IMG/VR virus record: IMGVR_UViG_3300042731_006804
Span: 39,119 to 103,118 of that record
From: a virus
Length of the DNA stretch: 64,000 nt
Direction: 5' to 3' (one strand)
A program made the position numbers and the translations under genes. Below, piece after piece: positions 39,116 through 48,092 of the stretch. Numbering within the stretch: position 1 is the first letter of the stretch; each line of letters opens with the position of its first letter. The notes beneath the pieces are model-generated. The model was not told the DNA's origin and did no database searches. It saw nothing but the letters and a program-made list of their open reading frames with translations.

Positions 39116-41374
39116 TCACTTTCCTAATAATTTAGGAATTACTCCCGCGATAGTAAGATCTTCTAAAAATTCTTCTAATTCCCCAAAAACATCTGATAAA
39201 TAAAATGGATAGTATTCATAAAGTAATGGAGAAGTGCTTATAATGTTATTATGTACAAGATGATCTTGTAATAATTGAGCGGATAGTACATTACTCACCC
39301 CTATATCCATAACTAAATCACTATTCCATAGACCAGACCTTAATGTCAATGTATCACTAATTTTAGACCCAGTATCTGAATGAATAAAATCTAGATTAGA
39401 TTCTGTTTCAAAAGATATCAATATTTGTGCATCCAAGTTTTCTTCAGGAATTAATGTAGCGTTTAGTACTGCTATATTTGTATATTCTTTATTATTGGTA
39501 AGGTATGACCCAATAGACTTAATTACTCCATAATTTTCCAAAAAACCTTCAACTAGTAAATCAATAATAGTATAGGTACCATTATTGCCTAAATTAGAAT
39601 TATTGATTTCTATCTTTTTTCCTAAATCATCAGGATATGTAAATTTAGTATGATTATCTCCTAATTTTAAAATATTATTATTACTTAATACACCAATTAT
39701 ACATCTACTATATTCTACAGGCTCTAATACTATACTAGTTGTAGATAATACATTTTTTATTTTACCAATTACATTGTTATTTCCACCATATAAATTAGAA
39801 ATAGATGATCCCTTGACTTGAAAATATTTACCGACATCACTGCTAGTAAAAGAATGACTGCCCGTTATGTTAAAAACTGTTGGTGATAAACTATCAACAC
39901 TACCTACATTACCGTATTCAGAGAACCAATAATCTTTATAATTTTTAATGTGTATGCCTAATTGTTTAATATCAAAAGATCCACCAATAGTAGGAGGTGC
40001 TCCTAAAATTCCAAAAAGTATTTTATGTAAAACAGTTGATGTAGTAAATGAAGTATATGCTATATTAGAAACAATGATACTGTTTACATATAAAGAAACA
40101 CTATTATTTTTTAATTTAACGATTTTAACATTATAAAATACATCTGGAAGCAAAGTATAGGATCCACCAATGAATCCTCCTGCTTCAGTATTAAATAAAC
40201 CTATGCTATAATCATCATTAAGACCAAAATTAACAATTTTATTTCCATCATAAATAGCAAAATAAACTTGTTTTAATACGCCATTGGTTAATGAAGAAGT
40301 ACTCGGTATACGAATTACAAAATTTAATTCTACATCAGAATCAACCGTAATACGAGATCCTTGAACATCAGACATTTCATAATACAAGGATCCAGAAGAT
40401 GATAAATCAAAATTAGTATAATCACCATTAAAAGTTACATCAGATTCACTAGCAGAACCATAATAAGTAAAAGCATGGTCTAATCCATTTCCTTCAAAAT
40501 ATTCATACGTACTATCTGAAGGAATTTCATTTCTAAAATTAAAGGTTTCTCCTAAATCTTTTAGTTTTACATAAGAAACTTTTAATGGATTATATGGTAA
40601 TACAATTGTGTTATATGATCCACCACTAATGGACCCAAATAAATTTTCAGATATATAAGTTTCCCCATATGGTGTATCATTTAAAAAATAAGATTCATTT
40701 ATCTTAATAAACACAACATTAGGATATTGAATTAAATCCTCATATATTTCATAATTACCAACACCTAATAAAGCATTTAATGCTAATTCTATTCCATAAA
40801 TAGTACCTCTAGGTGCAAATGCTATAGCTTTAATTATTTCTCTATAGGTATCATTACCCCCATATAAAGGTTTTCGTGGTACACCATATTTTCGCCCAAT
40901 AGCATCTAAATATTCATCATCAGCATAACTAACCAATAAACTTTTTTTTGCCAATTGAATTGCATTAAGATTTTCATTTAAATTAACTACTTCAGAATCT
41001 ACATTATGTATTTTTGCTAATCCAAATTCAATAATACTTTCATTTATATAGTATAAGCCTCCTATTGTATTTCCTACAATACTAACATAATAATACAAGA
41101 TACCATCTATTACCAATTTACCAGGATAGGACCAATTTAATGTAGATTCTACTTCTATTTCCGTGTCCCCAATATTTCCTACACCAATCAATCTAGTAGA
41201 ATATAAACCGCCTATTTCATTGTCAGATTCACCTATTATTCCAGAAACAGCTTGAAGTATTCCCATAAAATCGGTATTAGTGGAATCACGTAAACCTGTA
41301 GCAATGGGATATTCTACAGAGCCCCAAGGTTCTATTGTACCATATTCTCCTAAACCATAACCTTTAACAGTCAT
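39116..41374 (-). CDS. gpI/wedge-like tail protein with inserted lectin-like domain
   Basis: I choose ATG at 41374 over a TTG two codons earlier (AAGGAAATTGGAA). Residues about 145-215 have the gpI/DUF2313-type pattern: YADDEYLDAIGRKYGVPRK, YREIIKAIAFAPRGT and IELALNALLGVGNYEI. Residues about 330-470 look like a LamG/concanavalin-like beta sandwich (VELNFVIRIPSTSSL ... NNSVSLYVNSIIVSN). The protein (752 residues) thus seems to combine a baseplate wedge part with a carbohydrate-binding-like insert. It is followed by a fibre gene and preceded by the glycosyltransferase. Confidence 0.75.
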   Translation of the reverse strand: MTVKGYGLGEYGTIEPWGSVEYPIATGLRDSTNTDFMGILQAVSGIIGESDNEIGGLYSTRLIGVGNIGDTEIEVESTLNWSYPGKLVIDGILYYYVSIVGNTIGGLYYINESIIEFGLAKIHNVDSEVVNLNENLNAIQLAKKSLLVSYADDEYLDAIGRKYGVPRKPLYGGNDTYREIIKAIAFAPRGTIYGIELALNALLGVGNYEIYEDLIQYPNVVFIKINESYFLNDTPYGETYISENLFGSISGGSYNTIVLPYNPLKVSYVKLKDLGETFNFRNEIPSDSTYEYFEGNGLDHAFTYYGSASESDVTFNGDYTNFDLSSSGSLYYEMSDVQGSRITVDSDVELNFVIRIPSTSSLTNGVLKQVYFAIYDGNKIVNFGLNDDYSIGLFNTEAGGFIGGSYTLLPDVFYNVKIVKLKNNSVSLYVNSIIVSNIAYTSFTTSTVLHKILFGILGAPPTIGGSFDIKQLGIHIKNYKDYWFSEYGNVGSVDSLSPTVFNITGSHSFTSSDVGKYFQVKGSSISNLYGGNNNVIGKIKNVLSTTSIVLEPVEYSRCIIGVLSNNNILKLGDNHTKFTYPDDLGKKIEINNSNLGNNGTYTIIDLLVEGFLENYGVIKSIGSYLTNNKEYTNIAVLNATLIPEENLDAQILISFETESNLDFIHSDTGSKISDTLTLRSGLWNSDLVMDIGVSNVLSAQLLQDHLVHNNIISTSPLLYEYYPFYLSDVFGELEEFLEDLTIAGVIPKLLGK

Positions 41375-41386
41375 TTCCAATTTCCT

Positions 41387-42091
41387 TTAAAGCAAACTAT
41401 TTGGTATCCAGGATTTATTACCATCCTTTGTAAAGGTAGACACCTTTGCAAATTGTGAATGTTTTATAATAGATTTTATTTGTCCATATGCCTTTATTGT
41501 AGGTAATTTATTACTCCAATTAGGCTGGGGTATTTTGCAATTTTTCATAGATTCAAAAATTCTAAAAGGAACTTGCCAATCTGCTTGAAAATAATGAATA
41601 GGTCCCATGGCTTCTAACGCAAGTACAGCAGCCTTTTTAGATAACAAATAAGCTCCTAAAGTTCTACTAAACTTGACTTGCCCATCATCATATAAAAATA
41701 ATCTTTTTCCGGGATGATCTACCCCTATTAAATAATAAAAATCACAACTATCTGGTATAGATATATTAGATAGATCCATAACAGGTTCAGTATCGTCTTC
41801 AACTATTATAGACCATTCGTCTTTACTATCTATAAAATCTATCCAAGCTTTCATATGTGATAAATTACAAGCATATGTAGTAGGAAACATATAAAAATAT
41901 TTTGAATCTATAGGATATTTCCTATTATCCCAATTAGGTCTTTTATATTCATCAAAAGTATTATTAGAAAATTGCATACCATCAATAGCATTAATACATT
42001 TAACTTCGTTAAACGTCGATAAAACATGAAACATCCTATCAGTGGATTTACTCATGTTTATACAACGAATTGGGGCATTACTAATAATCAT
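41387..42091 (-). CDS. Family 25 glycosyltransferase
   Basis: The 234-residue protein fits the LPS-type GT25 family: APIRCINMSKSTDRM at the start, TTYACNLSHMKAW near residue 70 and WSIIVEDDTEP near 97, the EDD motif of the nucleotide-sugar site. It then continues with GAYLLSKKAAVLALEAM. These enzymes add hexoses to LPS or proteins. It sits TAATG-coupled to the large fibre gene and between tail genes. It may glycosylate a tail protein or the host surface. Confidence 0.85.
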   Translation of the reverse strand: MIISNAPIRCINMSKSTDRMFHVLSTFNEVKCINAIDGMQFSNNTFDEYKRPNWDNRKYPIDSKYFYMFPTTYACNLSHMKAWIDFIDSKDEWSIIVEDDTEPVMDLSNISIPDSCDFYYLIGVDHPGKRLFLYDDGQVKFSRTLGAYLLSKKAAVLALEAMGPIHYFQADWQVPFRIFESMKNCKIPQPNWSNKLPTIKAYGQIKSIIKHSQFAKVSTFTKDGNKSWIPNSLL

Positions 42092-45000
42092 TAGCTTGAC
42101 GCTACATAAGCTGTTTCTGCAACTGTAAATTCAGTGATATGACAGACATGTAAAACAGTATCACCCACTGACGCACCAGAAACTGTAACATCTAAATTGA
42201 ACCATCCATCTGTAGCAATGGGATCTATCGTAATAGTAGGTAACCAACTAGCTCTATCTAATACAACTAAAGCACCTTCTCCGGGTTCATCCGCATGGTA
42301 TGTAGAATTCCATAAAACCCAATTAAATTTCTGAACATAAATTGCATCAATATGCGCCCCTGTACAAGAAGACACCACTGTACCACTAATACAAATAATT
42401 CTATTTTCGGGTATCTTAAAAGGAGTATAAGAGTCATCTTGAGAATCTGATAATTTATATCTAAAGTGCGCTGTTTCATTTCCACTAGTTGCTACTGTAA
42501 GTACTAATCCATTTCCTCCCATTACGCTACCACTATTAGTATCCTTTCTATCTAAACTAAAATGACTTGCTCCTTCAAACACAGTAGATACATATTCACC
42601 ATATGCTCTAGCATAATTACCATGATTCATGGTGCAATTTACGCCTACTACAAATTTAGGGGATTCTATTCTAGTAATAGGGGAATCAATTGTAAGTAAG
42701 CTTCCAAAAGTAAAATTGCCTGAAGAAGAATCTATCGATATTTTACCTGTGGATTCTATTTCTATAAATCCTCCGTCAAGACCATAATCTCCTGCTATTG
42801 TTTTAAATCTAGCGTATACGGAATCATCTGCCAATGCAGTTGATTCTAGTATTGAAACAGCCGAATCTACTGCATTGGGATTATCGTATTGAAAACGAAC
42901 TGCTGATTTTCTAGTTCCGTCTCCACTTCCAGCTTGTGAAACAATATCTATGTCGGCATTTGCATTTGATCCTGTAGTAGTAGCAGCTATTTGAATATAA
43001 GAGTCTACACTGTCTTCAGTTGATTCACAAATAAATCCCAAGCCTGCTTCAGTACTACCAGAATCTGTAGCAATAGATTTATTTATAATTGATGTATAAG
43101 CCGACCCATTAGTTTGCAAATTACGTATATATAAAGTTCTATCTCCAGTGCCCCCTGGAATAGACAATTCAGTTTCATCATTAGGATCTATAAAATCAGA
43201 TATTTTAAATACAACAACATCGTCTATTTTAAAATAGACATCAGTATCTAATTGTAAAGTGGATGATCCACTATTTCCATTAGCCTTTACTGTAACTACA
43301 GAACTTCCTCCCGAAGTATTAGAACTATCTGATAATATATCAATACTGGCTGCTCCATCAGGTAGTAACGATTTTATAGAAGTACTAACTGAACCACTAG
43401 GATTAGTAGCACTATTCTCAATGGTAATATTAGCGGTATCATAGGCAGTATTAGTAATCAATATAGTAGAATCTTCATCAGTTGTTGGCGTAGTATGAAT
43501 ATTATAAATATCTAAATATTTTTGTTTACAAGTTAATCTTGAATGCTCTGAAGATACAAAATTTAAATATAAAAGAGGTTCCCCATCTATTTCCCATCTA
43601 TGCTCTCCTTGTGGATTAGTATAAATACCGTAACTTCCTGTACCATCATTACCTTTAGATTCCATAGAAATAACTGATGCACCACCTGATGTCCCTACAC
43701 TAGTAGAAACTATACCTAAAGAAGTACTCCCATCTATAGCTGAAGAAACAATAGAACCTGCTGCTGTAGAAGATCCAGCAATTGTAAAATTCAAATAGCC
43801 CGTAGTTCCTCCAGGACTATATTTCAAATTTGCATGCGTAGCTAATTGATTAGATCCATCAGTAAATATAACACTAATAGGATCTAAAGGCATATTTGCG
43901 GTTAAATCATTATGTTGTGTTTCTGTCAAATGGTAACGTTGATTAGACGTTCCTCCTTGAATAAGGCTTAAAAGATTATGGGCACTAACAGTTCCACCAG
44001 CAATTTCGTCAATAAATATAGAAGTAACGTCAAGTATGTCCGTTCCTTGTTGAGTAATTACTCTTCCTATTAAATAAGAAAATTCATTAACTTGCCAAGG
44101 TACTAAAGAAGGAGCAGGAACTTCTTTTGCTGCATCTAATGTTGCATAAGATGCAATTCCATAAACGACATATACATCTGTATTAGAGTAATTACGATAT
44201 ATCCAAAATAAACCATACTCACTCGCACCTAAAGCACTTAATCCACTAGCAATATTATTATAATTAGCATTATCTATTTGGGTTTGGCTAGTAACTTTTG
44301 TCCAAGTAGTTCCACTATCTGTTGTGTAAAAATTAGACCAGGTATCTGATGAACTAGAATCAAAAACAGAAGACGCTACCTTAGATAAACCCCAATACAT
44401 CCATCCAGAAGTTATAGCTAAATTACGAGTACCAGTTCCACTAATAATTATACCCGTCCCATATTCAGGCTTATAATTATTTTTAATAATAGATTTTTCA
44501 TTAATACCATAGCCTAAATCAGAACCTTGTGCGTCTATGTTGAGATATTCGATAGAAGTGCTTTCTCTTTTTACTAAAGAAAGTAAAATTTTGTTTAAAG
44601 CAAATGAACCAGATAAATCAGTACTAGCAGTAATAGTAGGAGTGGTTGCATAATTGGCCACAATACTACTTACATCATTATCAGTAATACTCAAAGCAGT
44701 AACAGAGGTCCAATTAGCAAAAACAGTATTTGCATTTTCTGTATTAGAGGACTTTACTAAACCATTTAATGCACTAATGTTTACTGTACCGCTACCTCCA
44801 TCTGAAGTAAGTCCATCAGCAGAACTTAGTTTAGTTGGTCCTTGTACAAAATTAAGATATGTTTGCAATGCATAATCAGTAGGTGCATGTCCAGATAATA
44901 CATTGAAATCAATTTCTGTTGAAGGAGCATCGTGTACTGATATAGTATATACGCCCCCCGCTAATGGAGCGTTTATACCTGTTCCGGCAGAAATAGTTAA

Positions 45001-46245
45001 AGCTATTGAATCATGTAAAGTATTAAGTATCTCTACTAAAGTTTGTGTACCATAATTACTATTTAAATCATCCCAATTAGTTGCTATAGAGGATATTGCC
45101 CAATAAGCATTGGGATAAGAAGAGTCATCTAAATTTTTATCAGATAATCGAATTTGCTTTGTATTAGCATTGCCTATAGCAATATAACTATTTCCTATAG
45201 GAGCATGTGCTCCTATAGTTATAGAAGAATCCCCAACTAAGGAAGTACTACTTAAGCTAATTAAACTATCGACGTCATTAACAGAAGCACTTGCGACTAA
45301 TGTCAAACTAGTAGGTCCTTGTCCTTCTGATCTAATGGCTACAATAGAAGGACTACTAATAGATGATCCACTATTTGACGTTACATTTATTGTCGAACTA
45401 CCCCCAATATTAGTAGATAATAAATCTAATTCACTAATTTTTCCAGTAGGAGCAGTTGCTTGTATAGTAGCCTTCCCTCCTGAATTGTTAGCATGCCCTA
45501 CTCCCTCTATTACTACTTGAGAGTATCCGCCAGAAGTAGTTTTATAATTTCCAATTTTTAAATATTGATGATTATCCGCTGCTTTTATATAGGGGCCACT
45601 ATCATTTCCAAATAATAATTGATCTATACCACCTACGGTAAAAGCCTCTATTCCTGTATTATATAAACGCCTACCGGTATCTATATCAGATTCATAGCTA
45701 TAAGAAGGAGAAGACACACTTCCACTTCCTACTTGAATAGTATCTCCATTTGTGGCTGGAGATAGAATAGTGCTTACTCTTTCCCAATAGCTACCACCCC
45801 CTCCTCCTCCAAGAGAAAGATTATCAACATATTGCCAAAAATAAAACTCAGCTAATGCCCATCCATCATCTGTATCAAATTCAACTTTTTCCCCTGCTGC
45901 GGGAAATCGTAAATCTTGATTGGGTGTCCTAAAACTTAATCCTATTTCATCTATTTCTTGAACACCATTTCTTGTAATAGTGCACCTAATTAAATAAGTA
46001 CCCCATCTAGTAGCTGTAGGAGTGAATGTTGGATTACTAGCACTTTGACTAGATAACACAGCAGTAGCAAAGGGGGGTTGATTAAGTAATTCCCAAAAAT
46101 AACTAGTTACCCCCGTTGTATCGGATAAACTTAGAGTAACTAAAGGTGTAGGATCTGACATTATCAAAGAATACGGAAACGATCTAGATTCTCCACCACT
46201 ACCCGATCCTTGTCCCGCTACTGCTATAATAATATTGACAGCCAT
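42091..46245 (-). CDS. Large tail fibre with Ig-like N-terminus and beta repeats
   Basis: At 1384 residues this is the longest gene. Residues about 30-120 resemble a PKD/Ig-like domain (VTSYFWELLNQPPFATAVLS, GTYLIRCTITRNG). A Gly-rich linker (LGGGGGGSYW) follows. The body contains several copies of a loose unit of the form S-x-S-x-x-D/S-x-x-G-x-S-x-x-x-I near residues 270-350, 825-880, 930-1000 and 1070-1120. The C-terminal 200 residues form a separate head. It is likely the main receptor-contact fibre. AGGAGATAATT supports the start. Confidence 0.8.
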   Translation of the reverse strand: MAVNIIIAVAGQGSGSGGESRSFPYSLIMSDPTPLVTLSLSDTTGVTSYFWELLNQPPFATAVLSSQSASNPTFTPTATRWGTYLIRCTITRNGVQEIDEIGLSFRTPNQDLRFPAAGEKVEFDTDDGWALAEFYFWQYVDNLSLGGGGGGSYWERVSTILSPATNGDTIQVGSGSVSSPSYSYESDIDTGRRLYNTGIEAFTVGGIDQLLFGNDSGPYIKAADNHQYLKIGNYKTTSGGYSQVVIEGVGHANNSGGKATIQATAPTGKISELDLLSTNIGGSSTINVTSNSGSSISSPSIVAIRSEGQGPTSLTLVASASVNDVDSLISLSSTSLVGDSSITIGAHAPIGNSYIAIGNANTKQIRLSDKNLDDSSYPNAYWAISSIATNWDDLNSNYGTQTLVEILNTLHDSIALTISAGTGINAPLAGGVYTISVHDAPSTEIDFNVLSGHAPTDYALQTYLNFVQGPTKLSSADGLTSDGGSGTVNISALNGLVKSSNTENANTVFANWTSVTALSITDNDVSSIVANYATTPTITASTDLSGSFALNKILLSLVKRESTSIEYLNIDAQGSDLGYGINEKSIIKNNYKPEYGTGIIISGTGTRNLAITSGWMYWGLSKVASSVFDSSSSDTWSNFYTTDSGTTWTKVTSQTQIDNANYNNIASGLSALGASEYGLFWIYRNYSNTDVYVVYGIASYATLDAAKEVPAPSLVPWQVNEFSYLIGRVITQQGTDILDVTSIFIDEIAGGTVSAHNLLSLIQGGTSNQRYHLTETQHNDLTANMPLDPISVIFTDGSNQLATHANLKYSPGGTTGYLNFTIAGSSTAAGSIVSSAIDGSTSLGIVSTSVGTSGGASVISMESKGNDGTGSYGIYTNPQGEHRWEIDGEPLLYLNFVSSEHSRLTCKQKYLDIYNIHTTPTTDEDSTILITNTAYDTANITIENSATNPSGSVSTSIKSLLPDGAASIDILSDSSNTSGGSSVVTVKANGNSGSSTLQLDTDVYFKIDDVVVFKISDFIDPNDETELSIPGGTGDRTLYIRNLQTNGSAYTSIINKSIATDSGSTEAGLGFICESTEDSVDSYIQIAATTTGSNANADIDIVSQAGSGDGTRKSAVRFQYDNPNAVDSAVSILESTALADDSVYARFKTIAGDYGLDGGFIEIESTGKISIDSSSGNFTFGSLLTIDSPITRIESPKFVVGVNCTMNHGNYARAYGEYVSTVFEGASHFSLDRKDTNSGSVMGGNGLVLTVATSGNETAHFRYKLSDSQDDSYTPFKIPENRIICISGTVVSSCTGAHIDAIYVQKFNWVLWNSTYHADEPGEGALVVLDRASWLPTITIDPIATDGWFNLDVTVSGASVGDTVLHVCHITEFTVAETAYVASS

Positions 46246-46254
46246 AATTATCTC

Positions 46255-46659
46255 CTAATTCTCTTCAGTTATGTTCATAGGACCTAATTCATAATTACTA
46301 AATAAATTATTTCTATAGGTATATACCTTAGAACAAAATTGCTTATTTCTAACATAAAGACAATTTAATATACTTCTTGTTTCTAAAGTATCTATGTTAA
46401 CGACAGTAATTGAATAAGGACTACTGTCTGTTATATTTAATAAAGGAGTATACACATACAAAGTATTATCTAATTCAGGATAAATAATATTACCTTGTTC
46501 AGGTATGCCTGAATAACATTTAGCGTCGTCATCATTTAAAAAATCACCAATAAATACATTATAGGACGATCCTTGCTCAAATACTCCAGAAATAATTAGT
46601 TCATATCCTCCATCATTAGATATTTCTGATTTATCTATAGAATTTATTGAAAAAGTCAT
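46255..46659 (-). CDS. Small TIG/Ig-like baseplate protein
   Basis: The 134-residue protein shows an IPT/TIG-type beta sandwich pattern: SINSIDKSEISNDGGYELII, FEQGSSYNVFIGD, TLYVYTPLL and SPYSITVVNIDT, with two late cysteines. The start overlaps the baseplate J-like stop by 4 bases. Such small Ig-like proteins decorate baseplates or fibres in phages. Partner unknown. Confidence 0.7.
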   Translation of the reverse strand: MTFSINSIDKSEISNDGGYELIISGVFEQGSSYNVFIGDFLNDDDAKCYSGIPEQGNIIYPELDNTLYVYTPLLNITDSSPYSITVVNIDTLETRSILNCLYVRNKQFCSKVYTYRNNLFSNYELGPMNITEEN

Positions 46660-48083
46660 CTTATACTCACATTGTTAATGGTGGTCCTAGCTAATTGATC
46701 ATCTAATATAGGAATATTATTAGACGGGGTAATAATGGCTACGTCATATACACCTTCTACATTTTTAATTACTGTTATTAAGGATGATACAATTACATCA
46801 CCAGATATATCTAAAGTATTTATATAACGTAAGATAGCACTTTCAGCGTTATCATACACAATGTCAGTATCGTAACCTTCTTGAACTACGATACTTCCTT
46901 CAATATTTACAATTAATACTTGTGGAGCTTTAACTTTTACTCGTACCCCCCCTCCTCTATAACCAGGATAATTAAGTCTATCGGAAGGAACACCGTTTAT
47001 TACTTTTTGTGCTAATTCTATTATTCCTGTATATTTTGTATAATCACCAGTAATAACTTCACCAGCGCTTAATGCTGTTATAAAATTGATTTGCCCCCTA
47101 GATGAATCATAATAAAAATCAACATCTTTTATTAATACCCCCCTAATTGAACTAGTAAGCGTAAAAGGTGCATCTTCATTGATAGCAATATTATCCAAAA
47201 ATAAATAAGTTTCGCCCCCTACGGCAGAATTAGCAGGAGGCCCAGCCAAACCATATGTTACGTTCTCTCCTAATATCTCTTCAGTACTTTGGGCATAACC
47301 TGTGCCATCATCTATATATAAAATGCAATTTCCTAAATTAACAATGTCCTCAATTAATTTAGAAAATAATATAACTGACCCAGTAATGGAATCATATAAT
47401 CCTAATACCGCATTTTCCATCGCATTTGGGGTAGATCTAACTAAAGAATTAATATAACCTTTAATACGTTTTCTATATTGATCATCACTTTCTTTATCTT
47501 TTCCTAATAAAGTATCTGATAAATTAATTACTGAATCAATTCCAATAGGTTTATTAGCAAACTTAATTATAGTATTTGCTGATACATTATTAGTTTCTCC
47601 TAATAATAAGGATTGTATAGGAATAGGAGAAGAATCTTGACCCGTTGTATGTCCTGTCAAAACTGAAGGATCTCCTGAATTAATAGTGAACCCTGATGTT
47701 GTTCTAAAAGATACTCCCGAATTAGTCTTTACAATAATTCCTGCTTCTTTAGTTATAGAGCCACTAACTATATTCCTAGAAAACACTACAGTGCCTACTG
47801 ACCTACTACTTTGTCTACGTAAAAGTGTTTCTCCATCGTTCGTCATATTAGATAATATTTGAGCAAAATCATCTAAATCATCCCTTTCAACATTATCAAT
47901 ATCATTCAATAATAAAATTAAAGATATTTGATAATATTGCTCGTCGTCACTCATTGCAGCAGCAGATAATAAATGTTTAACTGCAGAAGAATCAAATAAA
48001 TCATTCAATTCTGTTCTAGCAACTAATTTAGCAATCATGCCTGCTAATATTTGTTCATAACGCTTTAATACAAATCTAGCCAT
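46656..48083 (-). CDS. Baseplate J-like protein (Mu gp47 / T4 gp6 type)
   Basis: The 475-residue protein has the baseplate J pattern: an early helical part, then VGTVVFSRNIVSGSITKEAG, GVSFRTTSGFTI, ETNNVSANTIIKF and the KESDDQYRKRIKGYI motif near residue 205. The C-terminal part includes the repeated gp47-type domain (VLIVNIEGSIVVQEGY). It forms the wedge ring that links the tail tube to the fibres. The gene follows the LysM protein, the normal order in phages of this type. Confidence 0.9.
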   Translation of the reverse strand: MARFVLKRYEQILAGMIAKLVARTELNDLFDSSAVKHLLSAAAMSDDEQYYQISLILLLNDIDNVERDDLDDFAQILSNMTNDGETLLRRQSSRSVGTVVFSRNIVSGSITKEAGIIVKTNSGVSFRTTSGFTINSGDPSVLTGHTTGQDSSPIPIQSLLLGETNNVSANTIIKFANKPIGIDSVINLSDTLLGKDKESDDQYRKRIKGYINSLVRSTPNAMENAVLGLYDSITGSVILFSKLIEDIVNLGNCILYIDDGTGYAQSTEEILGENVTYGLAGPPANSAVGGETYLFLDNIAINEDAPFTLTSSIRGVLIKDVDFYYDSSRGQINFITALSAGEVITGDYTKYTGIIELAQKVINGVPSDRLNYPGYRGGGVRVKVKAPQVLIVNIEGSIVVQEGYDTDIVYDNAESAILRYINTLDISGDVIVSSLITVIKNVEGVYDVAIITPSNNIPILDDQLARTTINNVSIR

Positions 48084-48092
48084 TCTTACACC

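Noticed and set aside
42267-42485. 72-residue minus-strand frame inside the large fibre gene
   Set aside because: It is fully contained in the fibre gene in another frame and has no independent support.
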